Below, piece after piece: positions 45,588 through 56,530 of a stretch of DNA of 64,000 nucleotides. The position numbers were made by a program, and so were the translations under genes. The stretch is taken from NCBI RefSeq assembly GCF_000190755.2, contig NZ_JH109152.1:124001-188000 (forward strand), given 5' to 3'. Each line of letters starts with the position of its first letter. Positions within the stretch are counted from its first letter, which is position 1. The DNA is from Methylobacter tundripaludum SV96. GTDB taxonomy: Bacteria > Pseudomonadota > Gammaproteobacteria > Methylococcales > Methylomonadaceae. The notes below the pieces were generated by a model that was given only the letters and a program-made list of their open reading frames with translations, had not been told where the DNA came from and ran no database searches.

Positions 45588-46310
45588 TTAATGGATCTTT
45601 TTCCAGTATTCTTTTTTCAGCAGGTAAGCCACAACTAAAAACATCAAAATGTAAAATATCACGTATTTTCCGATACGCTGTCTTTCAAGCTGCACAGGCT
45701 CACCGACATACACCAGGAAATTAACCAAGTCATTGACGAAAATATCAAATTCTCCTGTGGACAATGTACCCGGTTCTTTCATAACTAAATTGGTGTATTC
45801 ATCACCCCATATATTTTTTTTATGTTCTGCATGCTGCTCACCTTGCAATTGCCAGAGCGGGTTAGGCATAGCAGTATCCTTGAAAATCAGGTTGTTTACC
45901 CCTCTAGGGCTTTTGGGATCAATATAGTAGCTTTTTAAATAGCTGTACAGCCAATCCGCACCACGCGATCTGGCAATTAACGACAAATCGGGCGGTTGCG
46001 TACCAAACCATTTTTCCGAATCGTGCTTGTTCATGGCGCTGTGGAGTTGGTCATAGATGCTTGCTCCTTCAGGGGCAATGTCTTTTAACATCTTCTTTTG
46101 ATCGACATCCGTATCAAGGGCAATACGTAGGTAACGAATATGCTTGATTGAATGGCAGCCAAGACAATAAGTGACAAAGTGTTTCGCCCCCCGTTGCAAT
46201 GAAGCATTATTGGAAAGATCGATATTCGCTGTTTGCAGCTCAATGCCTTCCGAGGCGGCAACCCCAAAAGACAGCAATAACAATAAAAGTGATGCTATTA
46301 AATTTTTCAT
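45588..46310 (-). CDS. petC: Ubiquinol-cytochrome c reductase cytochrome c1
   Basis: This 240-residue heme subunit of the bc1 complex has a signal peptide, heme motif CLGCH (about 49-53) in 'HFVTYCLGCHSIKHIRY', 'GTQPPDLSLIARSRGADW' typical of c1, and a C-terminal anchor helix ('YVIFYILMFLVVAYLLKKEYW'-type end). The axial Met is probably in 'DTAMPNPLW'. It is one base from petB. Confidence 0.95.
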   Translation of the reverse strand: MKNLIASLLLLLLSFGVAASEGIELQTANIDLSNNASLQRGAKHFVTYCLGCHSIKHIRYLRIALDTDVDQKKMLKDIAPEGASIYDQLHSAMNKHDSEKWFGTQPPDLSLIARSRGADWLYSYLKSYYIDPKSPRGVNNLIFKDTAMPNPLWQLQGEQHAEHKKNIWGDEYTNLVMKEPGTLSTGEFDIFVNDLVNFLVYVGEPVQLERQRIGKYVIFYILMFLVVAYLLKKEYWKKIH

Positions 46311-46311
46311 A

Positions 46312-47718
46312 TTAATCCAGACTCCCTATTGCTTTTTTTACAAACCGACTGATAACGTTTCTTATGCCTTCGGGATTAGGCTGTCTGGTAAAAGAAGAAC
46401 CTTTAAAAGCAGTATGACCAATTTCAGTAGCTGCTGGTTTTAATACGGTAATTTCCTCAATTAACGCGGGCAATTGCTCCTCAAGACTATGCACTGGGGT
46501 TAAGCGTTTTGGCACCGGCTTGGTTTTTTCCCACCGTGTATACAGCGGCATTAACAGGAAGAAGCCGAAGTATATCGCGGTGAAGATGCGCGCAAATATG
46601 GTTGCCGTCGGCGTTGCCGGTTGCGTACCCAAATAGCCCAGCGCCAGGAAACTGATTACAAACAGTAATAAAGCCTTTTTATAAATGCCGCCGCGGTAAC
46701 GAATCGATTTGACGGGACTACGATCCAGCCAAGGTAACAGGAACAATACGACTATCGCTCCACCCATGCCGATAACCCCGGCAAATTTGTCAGGAATCGC
46801 CCTCAAGATTGCATAGAAAGGTGTGAAATACCAGACTGGCGCAATATGTTCCGGGGTTTTCATCGGATCGGCAGGGATAAAGTTTGCATGCTCAAGGAAG
46901 TAACCGCCCATTTCCGGCATGTAAAAAATAACCGTGGCGAAAAACAGCATAAACACGCCCACGCCGACCAAATCTTTGACGGTGTAATAGGGGTGAAAAG
47001 GAATGCCGTCTACAGGATGTCCCCAGGGATCTTTGGAGTCCTTGATTTCAATGCCGTCCGGGTTGTTAGAGCCCACTTCATGCAAGGCCACGATATGTAG
47101 GAACACCAGCATAACCAACGCTAGCGGCACCGCAATAACATGAAAGGCAAAGAATCGGTTCAGGGTCGCATCGGAAACCACATAGTCGCCTCTGACCCAG
47201 AGCGACAAATCATCGCCGATCACAGGAATGGCGCTGAACAGCGAGATAATAACCTGAGCGCCCCAGTAGGACATTTGTCCCCAAGGCAACAGATAGCCCA
47301 TAAACGCTTCGGCCATCAGGGCTACGAACAACAGCATGCCGAAAATCCAGACCAGCTCTCGGGGATGCTTGAACGAACCGTAAAGCAAGCCTCTAAACAT
47401 GTGCAGGTAAACAACGATAAAAAACGCCGACGAACCGGTCGAGTGCATGTAGCGGATCAGCCAGCCCCAGTTCACATCGCGCATGATGTATTCTACGGAA
47501 TCGAATGCCAGTTTGGCATCCGGCTTGTAATTCATGGTCAGGAAAATACCGGTCAAGATCTGGTTAACCAACACCAGTAAAGCCAGTGAACCGAAGAAAT
47601 ACCAGAAATTGAAGTTCTTAGGCGCATAATAATGCGTCATGTGCTCGTTCCAGAGTTTGGTCAGCGGAAAACGAGCCAAAATCCATTCGTTACATTCAGT
47701 TATGCGGCTAGGTTTCAT
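46312..47718 (-). CDS. petB: Ubiquinol-cytochrome c reductase cytochrome b
   Basis: This 468-residue subunit has eight core helices holding hemes bL and bH. The ligand His pairs are in 'RYMHSTGSSAFFIVVYLHMFR' (split over helix B) and 'FFAFHVIAVPLALVMLVFLH'; the Qo-site 'PEW' loop reads 'PVWYFTPFYA'. The C-terminus is extended past the usual end by about 60 residues ('SLEEQLPALIEEITVLKPA' onward), polar and Lys/Pro-containing, of unknown purpose. It overlaps petA by 4 bp. Confidence 0.95.
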   Translation of the reverse strand: MKPSRITECNEWILARFPLTKLWNEHMTHYYAPKNFNFWYFFGSLALLVLVNQILTGIFLTMNYKPDAKLAFDSVEYIMRDVNWGWLIRYMHSTGSSAFFIVVYLHMFRGLLYGSFKHPRELVWIFGMLLFVALMAEAFMGYLLPWGQMSYWGAQVIISLFSAIPVIGDDLSLWVRGDYVVSDATLNRFFAFHVIAVPLALVMLVFLHIVALHEVGSNNPDGIEIKDSKDPWGHPVDGIPFHPYYTVKDLVGVGVFMLFFATVIFYMPEMGGYFLEHANFIPADPMKTPEHIAPVWYFTPFYAILRAIPDKFAGVIGMGGAIVVLFLLPWLDRSPVKSIRYRGGIYKKALLLFVISFLALGYLGTQPATPTATIFARIFTAIYFGFFLLMPLYTRWEKTKPVPKRLTPVHSLEEQLPALIEEITVLKPAATEIGHTAFKGSSFTRQPNPEGIRNVISRFVKKAIGSLD

Positions 47719-48314
47719 GCGCTTGCTTCCTCTGCGGATTCACCAATAATCAGTTGAGTATCGGTAATATAGCGGTAAGGGGGGATTTCCAAGTTAGTTG
47801 GCGCCGGTACTCCGCGATAAACGCGGCCGGCCAGATCAAACCAGGAGCCATGACATGGACAGAAAAATCCGCCGTGCCACTTGTCGCCAAGATCGGTAGG
47901 CGCTATTTCAGGACGAAACGTAGGTGAGCAGCCCAAGTGGGTGCATAAGCCCACGGCAACAAACACTTCCGGTTTAATCGAACGTGCCGGGTTTTTACTG
48001 GACTCCGGTTGTATCGATTCCTGAGAAAGAGGATCTCTTAACTCACTGTCCAATGTTTTTAGAGTTTCAAGAACCTGTGGGGTTCTGTTGAGTATCCAGA
48101 CCGGTTTGCCTCGCCATGCGACCCTGATTAATTGACCGGGTTCCATTTTGCTGATGTCAACTTCAACAGGCGCGCCTGCCGCCATGGCTTTGGCACTGGG
48201 CTGCATTTGAGCAAGAAAAGGAACAGCTAAATAGCCTGTGCCGACTGCGCCAACCACGGTCAAGGCCGAGGTTAAAAACTGGCGTTTGGACTGATCGACG
48301 CCTTTATTATTCAT
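47715..48314 (-). CDS. petA: Ubiquinol-cytochrome c reductase iron-sulfur subunit (Rieske)
   Basis: This 199-residue protein has an N-terminal anchor ('SKRQFLTSALTVVGAVGTGY') and a periplasmic Rieske domain. The [2Fe-2S] ligands are in 'CTHLGCSP' and 'CPCHGSWFD'. It accepts electrons from ubiquinol and hands them to cytochrome c1. It starts the petA-petB-petC operon. Confidence 0.96.
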   Translation of the reverse strand: MNNKGVDQSKRQFLTSALTVVGAVGTGYLAVPFLAQMQPSAKAMAAGAPVEVDISKMEPGQLIRVAWRGKPVWILNRTPQVLETLKTLDSELRDPLSQESIQPESSKNPARSIKPEVFVAVGLCTHLGCSPTFRPEIAPTDLGDKWHGGFFCPCHGSWFDLAGRVYRGVPAPTNLEIPPYRYITDTQLIIGESAEEASA

Positions 48315-48576
48315 TATAGAACTCTCCTGATTAAGTCTGCGCTTCTTAAGGACGCATTGTTTTCTATCGCCAATATACCATTAGAGCTTATAAGATTTGA
48401 AGTGCTTATGCCGCCGGTTTTGGTATTTGTTAGCTATTAAAAATGGCTTGAAGCAATACGTAATGCACAAGCCTATGATATTGCGACAGATTGTTTATTG
48501 TGGAACCACGATAACGCTGTTAAATTTTTTATATTGAATGGTGTGTGTTTGATGATTCGATACGGAGTTATTTCGA

Positions 48577-49665
48577 CTATGGCGTGACCAAGCTTCTTGT
48601 TAATGCAGTGAGAAAGGCCGTATTTTCTTCCGGTTTACCTACGGTTACCCGCAGACAGTCGGCCAGTAATCCGCCCTGAGCGCTAAGGTTTTTAATTAAA
48701 ACGCCTTGTTGTTTTATCGACGCGAATATTTCATTTGCCCGATTTTCGGGTGTCTTAAACAGAATAAAATTAGCGGCGCTGGGATAGGCGGTAATGCCGT
48801 TTAGCGCATTAAGCCGGTTAAAAACGATCGACCGTTCAGCACAAATATTTTGCGTTTGCTGATCGAACAATGCCTTGTTGGACAGGGCGAAATCAGCGCT
48901 GATCTGGGTCAGACTGTTAATGTTGTAGGGCAGGCGGATCTTATGGAGTTGCTCAATGATGTCCGGCTTTCCTGCGATGTAGCCGAGGCGTAAACCCGCC
49001 AGCCCCAGTTTCGATACGGTGCGCATCACCAACAGGTTGTCATATTGTCCCAAACTGTCGATAAAGCTGGCATCGGCAAAAGGCGCGTAGGCTTCATCAA
49101 TGATTACCAAGCCCTTGGCGGCTTTTATGATTTCCCGAATCGACGCTTCGGAAAATAAATTTCCGGTGGGATTGTTGGGATAGGCCAGAAATATGACCGA
49201 AGGCTGGTGCTGTTCTATAGCCTCCAGCATGGCCGGTAAATCCAGGTCAAAGCTGCCTGCAAGCAACGGAATGCCGTGGTAGGTGAGCCCCAGACACAGA
49301 CTCAGTTGTTTATACATCACAAAACCGGGATCCGGCGCCAACACACAGGCATTGGAAGGCAGTGCCATTAACAGTAATTGAATGATTTCATCGGAACCGT
49401 TGCCCAGCAGCACATCGAATTGCTCGGGTATTTGATTCAGGCGCTTGATGGTTGCCGTCAGATGCCTGGCTTCAGGGTCGGGATAGCGGTTCAACGGGCA
49501 GTCTTTCAATGTTTCCAGCCAGTTTGCCTTGATGTCTTCAGGCCAGCCGTAGGGATTTTCCATGGCATCCAGTTTAATCAAACCGGTGGCATCAGCAACT
49601 TTATAGGCGGACATTGCTAATACTTCTTTGCGGAAAATGGAGGAAAGCAGATTATTTTCGGACAT
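48577..49665 (-). CDS. hisC: Histidinol-phosphate aminotransferase HisC
   Basis: This 362-residue PLP aminotransferase of histidine synthesis has 'LDAMENPYGWPEDI' near the start, the substrate and cofactor block 'YPNNPTGNLF' (about 161-170), 'VIIDEAYAPF' and the Schiff-base lysine in 'MRTVSKLGLAGLRLGYI'. It is the last gene of the murA-hisG-hisD-hisC run. A heptamer tandem repeat lies directly before its start codon region. Confidence 0.95.
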   Translation of the reverse strand: MSENNLLSSIFRKEVLAMSAYKVADATGLIKLDAMENPYGWPEDIKANWLETLKDCPLNRYPDPEARHLTATIKRLNQIPEQFDVLLGNGSDEIIQLLLMALPSNACVLAPDPGFVMYKQLSLCLGLTYHGIPLLAGSFDLDLPAMLEAIEQHQPSVIFLAYPNNPTGNLFSEASIREIIKAAKGLVIIDEAYAPFADASFIDSLGQYDNLLVMRTVSKLGLAGLRLGYIAGKPDIIEQLHKIRLPYNINSLTQISADFALSNKALFDQQTQNICAERSIVFNRLNALNGITAYPSAANFILFKTPENRANEIFASIKQQGVLIKNLSAQGGLLADCLRVTVGKPEENTAFLTALTRSLVTP

Positions 49666-49678
49666 ATATGAGGTTCAG

Positions 49679-49811
49679 GGCGAAAGGCGAAAGGCGAAAG
49701 GCGAAAGGCGAAAGGCGAAAGGCGAAAGGCGAAAGGCGAAAGGCGAAAGGCGAAAGGCTTGGCGCAAGCGGATGGTTCTTTTCGCCCTTGGCCCTTCGTC
49801 TTTAGCCTTCT
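49679..49811. repeat. GGCGAAA heptamer array with inverted partner, hisD-hisC gap
   Basis: Eleven perfect copies of GGCGAAA (49679-49755) are followed after a short spacer by the complementary-style stretch 'TTCGCCCTTGGCCCTTCGTC' and TTTAGCCTTC, up to the hisD stop. RNA from this region could fold into a long imperfect hairpin between hisD and hisC. Confidence 0.85.
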
Positions 49812-49812
49812 T

Positions 49813-51123
49813 TTAGTCTGTTTTTATCCTATATTCCGCAGATCGCGCATGAGCAGTCAGGCTTTCGCCCCGCGCCAATATCGATGCGGTTTTGCCCAGC
49901 GTATCTGCGCCTGCTTGGGAGCAGTTGATCAAGCTGGAGCGTTTTTGGAAATCGTAAACACCCAACGGCGACGAGAACCGTGCGGTGCTGGAGGTCGGCA
50001 ATACATGGTTGGGCCCGGCGCAGTAATCGCCTAAGGCTTCGGCAGTATAGCGGCCCATGAAAATAGCGCCCGCGTGGTGTATTTCCTCGCATAAGGCTTC
50101 CGGGTCTTCAACGGAAAGTTCCAAATGTTCAGGCGCAATAATATTGGCTACAACTGCGGCGATTTCTAAGTGATTAACTTTGATGAATGCGCCTCGGGTG
50201 GTCAGCGATGCCCTGATGATCTCTGCGCGTTCCATGGTCGGCAATAATTTGTTGATGCTTTGCTCAACAGCGTCCAGGTAAGATGCATCGGTGCTGATCA
50301 ATATGGCCTGGGCATTTTCATCATGTTCGGCTTGAGAAAACATGTCCATCGCAATCCAGTCGGGATTGGTTTTTCCGTCGCAGATAATCAGGATTTCCGA
50401 AGGACCTGCAATCATGTCGATGCCGACTTGTCCGAATACCAGTTTTTTGGCGGTAGCCACATAGATATTGCCGGGGCCGACAATCTTTGCGACAGGCCGG
50501 AGGGTTTCCGTGCCGTAAGCCAGTGCCGCAACAGCTTGCGCTCCGCCCATTGTAAATACACGGTCGACACCGACCAGAGAGGCGGCTGCTAGCACCAGTT
50601 GATTGGTTTCACCGTGAGGCGCGGGCACCACCATGATCAGTTCGCCAACACCTGCGACTTTGGCTGGTATCGCATTCATCAACACCGAAGAAGGATAGGC
50701 GGCTTTTCCGCCCGGCACATAAAGCCCTACGCGGTCTAGCGGGGTAATTTTTTGCCCGAGCACTGTGCCGTCAGCCTCGGTGTATTGCCAGGATTCGATT
50801 TTTTGGTGTTCGGCATAAGCACGGATTCGGTCTGCGGCGGTTTGCAGTGCTTGAGCTTGTTCAGTAGGCAAACCGTTCCAGGCCGATTTGAGGATTTCCG
50901 GCGACAGTTCCAGCTCGGAAATTTGCGTGACGGAGCGGTGATCGAAGCGGTTGGTGTAGTCGATAACAGCCTTATCACCGTTGCTGCGGACATCGGCAAT
51001 AATCGCCAAAACACGTTGGTGGATTTCCAGGTTGTCGGTTTTATCAAAGGCCAGCAAATCATGTAATTGCCGGAAAAAATCCGTTGATGAGGCATCGAGT
51101 CGGGTGATAGTTATGTCGGACAT
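49813..51123 (-). CDS. hisD: Histidinol dehydrogenase HisD
   Basis: This 436-residue zinc enzyme performs the last two oxidations of histidine synthesis. '[21 protein letters not shown]', '[16 protein letters not shown]', '[11 protein letters not shown]', '[10 protein letters not shown]' (zinc-site Gln/His) and '[10 protein letters not shown]' are diagnostic. The downstream heptamer array touches its stop codon. Confidence 0.96.
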   Translation of the reverse strand: MSDITITRLDASSTDFFRQLHDLLAFDKTDNLEIHQRVLAIIADVRSNGDKAVIDYTNRFDHRSVTQISELELSPEILKSAWNGLPTEQAQALQTAADRIRAYAEHQKIESWQYTEADGTVLGQKITPLDRVGLYVPGGKAAYPSSVLMNAIPAKVAGVGELIMVVPAPHGETNQLVLAAASLVGVDRVFTMGGAQAVAALAYGTETLRPVAKIVGPGNIYVATAKKLVFGQVGIDMIAGPSEILIICDGKTNPDWIAMDMFSQAEHDENAQAILISTDASYLDAVEQSINKLLPTMERAEIIRASLTTRGAFIKVNHLEIAAVVANIIAPEHLELSVEDPEALCEEIHHAGAIFMGRYTAEALGDYCAGPNHVLPTSSTARFSSPLGVYDFQKRSSLINCSQAGADTLGKTASILARGESLTAHARSAEYRIKTD

Positions 51124-51159
51124 AAGATAACCAAAATTTTAGGGTGTGTTGATGTTATG

Positions 51160-51590
51160 TATTGTCCACGAAAGACACGAAAAACACGAAAAATCTTTAA
51201 AGCTTTATCGTTCTCACGCCGGAGCACTGATTGTTATGCACAAGTATTTTAGAGCACGTCATCCCGGCAGGGATTGCCGGGATCCACGACTGCACGGATG
51301 CAGGAGGTAGAGCACCAACAGTAGGCGCTTTAGGCGACGCAGGAGCAGTTGCCGAGAAGCCATGGATGGCAATACCGAAACAGACGCAAGTATCACGCGT
51401 GGATTGCCCCTGTAAAATCACGCGTTCACATCCCTGTGCTCTGGATTCCGGCAATCCCTGCCGGAATGACGGCGTACCTCAGGCACTTGTGTATAAAAAT
51501 GAGAGCCGGAGCGTGGGAACGATGCACAAACCTTTTCGTGTCTTTCGTGTCGCTTAGAAGCGCCTACTTTTGGTTTTCGTGGACAATAAA
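51160..51590. repeat. Nested inverted-repeat elements in the hisG-hisD gap
   Basis: The 474-bp gap has no convincing gene but shows nested repeats. The outer arms share 'TTGTCCACGAAA' with 'GACACGAAA' blocks. The inner element 51258-51470 (213 bp) has 29-bp imperfect arms: left begins GTCATCCCGGCAGGGATTGC, and the reverse complement of the right arm begins GTCATTCCGGCAGGGATTGC. A 'GTAGGCGCTTTAGGCGACGC' motif (about 51322) matches 28705, and its inverted start lies near 51557. It looks like a MITE-type insertion inside another repeat. Confidence 0.7.
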
Positions 51591-51597
51591 TGAATTA

Positions 51598-52233
51598 TTA
51601 ACCTCTTTTCGCAAGCGTCTTCTCAAACTGATCCAGCAGCGACTGAATCGCCTGATGCTTCATTTTCATTGCCGCTTTGTTGACCACCAGTCTGGAGCTG
51701 ATGTTCATAATTAAATCGCGCGGTTCCAGGTCATTGGCCTTCAGCGTATTGCCGGTATCGACCAGGTCGACAATGCAATCGGAAAGACCGACCAGTGGCG
51801 CCAGTTCCATTGATCCGTACAGTTTGATGATCTCGGCCTGTATCCCTAAGCCGGCAAAATAGCGCTGGGTTATCTTAACGTATTTGGTCGCAACGCGAAC
51901 CCGCCCTGCAATCGGGGGCGCATCTTTATGCGCTGCGGTCATTAACCGGCAACAGGCGATGTTCAAATCCAACGGTTCATACAGGCTTTCAGCGCCGTGC
52001 TCCAACAGGATGTCTTTTCCGGCGATGCCCATGTCGGCCGCGCCATATTCAACAAACGTCGGTACATCGGTAGCGCGGATAATGACCAGCTGAACGTCAT
52101 CGCGGGTGGTTCGTAAAATCAGTTTGCGGCAGGTAAGAGGATCATCAATCGGCGTGATGCCCGCCTCTGCCAATAAGGGCAGGGCGTCTTCATAAATCCG
52201 GCCTTTAGATACGGCGATAGTAATCATAGTCAA
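51598..52233 (-). CDS. hisG: ATP phosphoribosyltransferase HisG, short form
   Basis: This 211-residue enzyme makes the first committed step of histidine synthesis. '[18 protein letters not shown]' opens it; '[16 protein letters not shown]' and the PRPP site '[19 protein letters not shown]' follow. The length is that of the short HisG, which lacks a regulatory domain and needs HisZ; no hisZ is in the window. It is separated from hisD by the repeat-filled gap and starts 3 bp after murA. Confidence 0.95.
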   Translation of the reverse strand: MTMITIAVSKGRIYEDALPLLAEAGITPIDDPLTCRKLILRTTRDDVQLVIIRATDVPTFVEYGAADMGIAGKDILLEHGAESLYEPLDLNIACCRLMTAAHKDAPPIAGRVRVATKYVKITQRYFAGLGIQAEIIKLYGSMELAPLVGLSDCIVDLVDTGNTLKANDLEPRDLIMNISSRLVVNKAAMKMKHQAIQSLLDQFEKTLAKRG

Positions 52234-52236
52234 ACC

Positions 52237-53590
<1,354 letters not shown>

Positions 53591-53593
53591 CTA

Positions 53594-53905
53594 TTAATCG
53601 GTTTGAATTGCAAAATGGCTCGTTTGATCAAAGCCGCTGAGTTTGGCAAGGTTGAGCAATTGCTCGGGAATATTTTTGAAGCTTAATTGCGTTCTATTCT
53701 GCCGAGAATATTTTATCCATTCAATCATTAACGCGAGTCCAGCGCTGTCTGTATTGGATACGCGGCTCAGATCGATGGTGATTTCTTTCGCCGCTTTTAA
53801 GAAAGAAAATGACTTGAGCGTCTGTTTGTCGATGGTGGCAAAGGTCAAGTCGCCATCAATAACAAAGTGCCCGTTACTTTCTTTAATAATATTCAGTTGA
53901 CTCAC
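53594..53905 (-). CDS. mlaB: STAS-domain protein MlaB
   Basis: This 103-residue STAS protein would bind the MlaF ATPase and stabilise the lipid transporter. 'HFVIDGDLTFATIDKQTL' and the phosphorylatable-site region 'IDLSRVSNTDSAGLALMIEW' are characteristic. It overlaps mlaD by 4 bp, with no mlaC between them. Confidence 0.88.
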   Translation of the reverse strand: MSQLNIIKESNGHFVIDGDLTFATIDKQTLKSFSFLKAAKEITIDLSRVSNTDSAGLALMIEWIKYSRQNRTQLSFKNIPEQLLNLAKLSGFDQTSHFAIQTD

Positions 53906-54384
53906 TTTTTTTCTTCCGCAGACTTAAACAGGAATTGGCCGAGCGCCTTTTCCAGGATAATGGCAGACTGGGTGATTTCGATTTTTCCGCCGTCTTTTAA
54001 ATGCTCCTCCGAACCGCCCGCTTCCAGGTTGACGTATTGTTCACCTAACAGACCTGCGGTAAAAACACTGGCGGTGGTGTCGTCGGGAAGCGTATTGTAT
54101 TGCGAGTCAATACTCAGTTGTACGACAGATTCATAGGTTTTAGGGTCGAAGTGAATGGCGCTGACCTTGCCGATTTTAACGCCGGCCGCTGAAACGGGCG
54201 ATTTAACCTTCAAACCGCCGGAGTTTTCAAAGCGGGCGGTAACCGTGTAACTATTCTGTTCGGTAAAAGAACTTAAATTACTCACTTGCAAGGCAAGAAA
54301 AAATAACCCGACTATGCCGGCAGCGACAAAGAGTCCGACAAGCGTGTCCTGGGTACTGGTGTGTTGCATGTTAATGATCTCCAA
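53902..54384 (-). CDS. mlaD: Lipid transport substrate-binding protein MlaD
   Basis: This 160-residue MCE-domain protein forms a membrane-anchored hexamer. It has one N-terminal helix (about 13-30) and the MCE core '[20 protein letters not shown]' followed by '[19 protein letters not shown]', and '[20 protein letters not shown]'. It overlaps mlaE by 14 bp. Confidence 0.93.
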   Translation of the reverse strand: MEIINMQHTSTQDTLVGLFVAAGIVGLFFLALQVSNLSSFTEQNSYTVTARFENSGGLKVKSPVSAAGVKIGKVSAIHFDPKTYESVVQLSIDSQYNTLPDDTTASVFTAGLLGEQYVNLEAGGSEEHLKDGGKIEITQSAIILEKALGQFLFKSAEEKK

Positions 54385-55153
54385 ACATGAGTGTGGTCAG
54401 AATAAAATCAAGACCTAAAATACTAAAAGCTGAATTAACGACGGTACGCGTGGTGGCTCGACTGACCCCTTCCGAAGTCGGGATTGCATCATAACCTTCA
54501 AACAACGCTATCCAGGAAGCGACAAAGCCGAACACGATGCTTTTGATGACGCCATTGATAATGTCATCCTGAAAATCCAGTTTGGCTTGCATTTGCGACC
54601 AGTAAGCGCCTTCGTCAACGCCTAACAAGCCTGAACCAACCAATTGTCCGCCGATGATGCCTACTGCGCTGAACAGTGCGGCAAGTAAGGGCATGGATAA
54701 GAATCCGGCCAAAAAGCGCGGAGAAATAATGCGCTTGATCGGGTCGACGGCCATCATTTCCATGCCCGACAGCTGCTCGGTCGCTTTCATCAAGCCAATT
54801 TCCGCCGTTAACGCGGAACCGGCCCGGCCTGCGAATAAAAGCGCTGAAACGACGGGCCCGAGTTCCCTGACCAAAGAGGCTGCAACCATGACGCCCAGGG
54901 ATTCTTCCGCACCAAAATCGGAGAGTGTGTAATAGCCCTGCAGGCCCAGAACCATACCGACAAACAGACCCGAAATGGTGATAATCAGAAAGGATAACAC
55001 GCCGATCGAATGCATTTGGTTAAGCAGTAGTCTTGGGCGGGGTAACACGCTGAGTACGCCGGACATAGTTTGTAACAGGAAAAACGTGCCGCGCCCAAGC
55101 TTGGTGAAACTGGTGCGGGTCTTTATGCCCAATTGCTGTAGAAATTCAATCAT
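54371..55153 (-). CDS. mlaE: Lipid transport permease MlaE
   Basis: This 260-residue permease has about five helices and the MlaE family signature '[23 protein letters not shown]'-type block (about 97-119), with '[17 protein letters not shown]' (coupling helix) and '[14 protein letters not shown]'. It forms the transmembrane core with MlaF. Confidence 0.94.
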   Translation of the reverse strand: MIEFLQQLGIKTRTSFTKLGRGTFFLLQTMSGVLSVLPRPRLLLNQMHSIGVLSFLIITISGLFVGMVLGLQGYYTLSDFGAEESLGVMVAASLVRELGPVVSALLFAGRAGSALTAEIGLMKATEQLSGMEMMAVDPIKRIISPRFLAGFLSMPLLAALFSAVGIIGGQLVGSGLLGVDEGAYWSQMQAKLDFQDDIINGVIKSIVFGFVASWIALFEGYDAIPTSEGVSRATTRTVVNSAFSILGLDFILTTLMFGDH

Positions 55154-55164
55154 TTTAAATTAGG

Positions 55165-55211
55165 GTTTAAGGTTCAGGGTACAAGGCTAAAGGCAAAAAA
55201 ACCTTGAATCT
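55165..55211. repeat. Short related repeat in the mlaE-mlaF gap
   Basis: 'AAGGTTCAGGGTACAAGGCT' and AAAGGC, with an inverted CCTTGAATCTT, share words (GGTTCAGGG, AGGCTAAAGGC) with the heptamer elements at 49671-49811 and 53513-53590. It appears to be a reduced form of the same family. Confidence 0.45.
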
Positions 55212-56039
55212 TTAATAACGTTTTCCTGTTGACAACAAATCATCAACATAATCTTTTGCCGGATAATGAAAATGCGCCGGGCCGTCAGCAGCGCCGGTCA
55301 TGAACTGTTGCACCCAATCGGATTCGGATTGTTCAATTTCCTTAGGTGTGCCTTGTCCGACAATTTTGCCTTCTGCAATGACATAAATATAATCGGCTAT
55401 CGCCGCTGTTTCCTGAACATCATGGGAAACGACGATACTGGTTAGCCCCAGGATAGTATTCAACGACTTGATAAGATGAACCAATGCGCCCTTGGAAATG
55501 GGGTCCTGGCCGGTAAACGGTTCATCGTACATGATCATCATCGGATCCAGCGCAATCGCCCTGGCCAGGGCGATACGCCTGGCCATGCCGCCGGAAAGTT
55601 CATTAGGCATCAGGCTGCGCGCCCCTCTCAAGCCTACCGCCTGCAATTTCATCAGCACCAAGGTGCGAATCATCGATTCGGGAAGATGGGTATGTTCGCG
55701 CAACGGAAAAGCAACGTTATCAAAGACGTTCATATCCGTTAACAACGCGCCGCTTTGGAACAACATGCCCATGCGTTTACGCAGATTGTACAGGTCTGAG
55801 CGGCGTAAGCGGTGGACATTGTTGCCATCGACGATAATAGTGCCTTGCTCGGGAAACAATTGTCCGCCGATCAGTTTTAACAGCGTCGTTTTACCCGTGC
55901 CGCTAGGCCCCATGATGGCCGTAATTTTACCGCGCTCAAACTCCAGTGAAATATCGTCAAATATTTTCTTGTTGCCGCGAGAAAACGACAAGTTTTGGAC
56001 AGAAACCAGACTGTTTTGCGGGGAGACGCTGTTATCCAT
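55212..56039 (-). CDS. mlaF: Lipid transport ATP-binding protein MlaF
   Basis: This 275-residue ABC ATPase powers retrograde phospholipid transport. Walker A is 'GPSGTGKTTLLKL' (about 43-55), signature 'LSGGMARRIALARAIALDP' and Walker B 'MIMYDEPFTGQDP' are intact. The C-terminal extension with 'GPAHFHYPAKDYVDDLL' is the MlaB-contacting handshake region typical of MlaF. It leads the mlaF-E-D-B operon. Confidence 0.94.
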   Translation of the reverse strand: MDNSVSPQNSLVSVQNLSFSRGNKKIFDDISLEFERGKITAIMGPSGTGKTTLLKLIGGQLFPEQGTIIVDGNNVHRLRRSDLYNLRKRMGMLFQSGALLTDMNVFDNVAFPLREHTHLPESMIRTLVLMKLQAVGLRGARSLMPNELSGGMARRIALARAIALDPMMIMYDEPFTGQDPISKGALVHLIKSLNTILGLTSIVVSHDVQETAAIADYIYVIAEGKIVGQGTPKEIEQSESDWVQQFMTGAADGPAHFHYPAKDYVDDLLSTGKRY

Positions 56040-56341
56040 GCGTAATCAGGGCTAATAATTAGAAATTAAACGGACTATTTTCTATGACTACTCCCTGTTA
56101 AGTCAATCTATTGTGCTGCTTGTCTCTTGGCAATGATTTTGTAAGGTTGAATTTACTTGAACCTTTTGGATATTCGACCAATAGGTCTTTCAAGATTGTC
56201 TGCTGGGTTGGTGTAGTAACCGTCATCTACATAGTTGGGATGTAAATCTAAAATATTTCGTGTATCCTTTTTTAGTAACTGGCGTTGCACCCAAAGGTCA
56301 CGGAGTTATTAATCGTTGCCTGATGACTGAAGAGACAAAAA
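56040..56341. other. Gap between mlaF and the toxin-antitoxin pair
   Basis: This 302-bp divergent region must contain promoters for both sides, though no strong box stands out. On the minus strand 56153-56305 is open for 50 codons, ending 'NLERPIGRISKRFK', with coding-like composition; it may be a remnant of a lost gene, but has no good start. Confidence 0.4.
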
Positions 56342-56530
56342 ATGAATACAGCAATTACCGAAGTAAAGTCTTTACTGGAAAGACTGCCGGAAGATAGCAC
56401 TTACGAAGACATTCAATATCACTTGTATGTGGTAGAAAAAATTCGCCGCGGTATTGGTCGGGCAGAAGTAGAAGGAACCCTGAGCCAGGATGATGTAGAG
56501 CTGAAATTCGGTCAATGGCATACAAAGTAA
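56342..56530 (+). CDS. Antitoxin of a ParE-type pair
   Basis: This 62-residue acidic, helical protein ('VKSLLERLPEDSTYEDIQYH', then 'IRRGIGRAEVEGTLSQDDVE') is of the short antitoxin type found upstream of ParE/RelE toxins. It has no obvious DNA-binding fold of its own. Its 3' end overlaps the toxin gene by 16 bp, so the two are translationally coupled. Confidence 0.8.
   Translation: MNTAITEVKSLLERLPEDSTYEDIQYHLYVVEKIRRGIGRAEVEGTLSQDDVELKFGQWHTK

Noticed and set aside
49679-49757. Heptamer array considered as a CRISPR
   Set aside because: Units are 7 bp and contiguous, with no spacers and no cas genes nearby.
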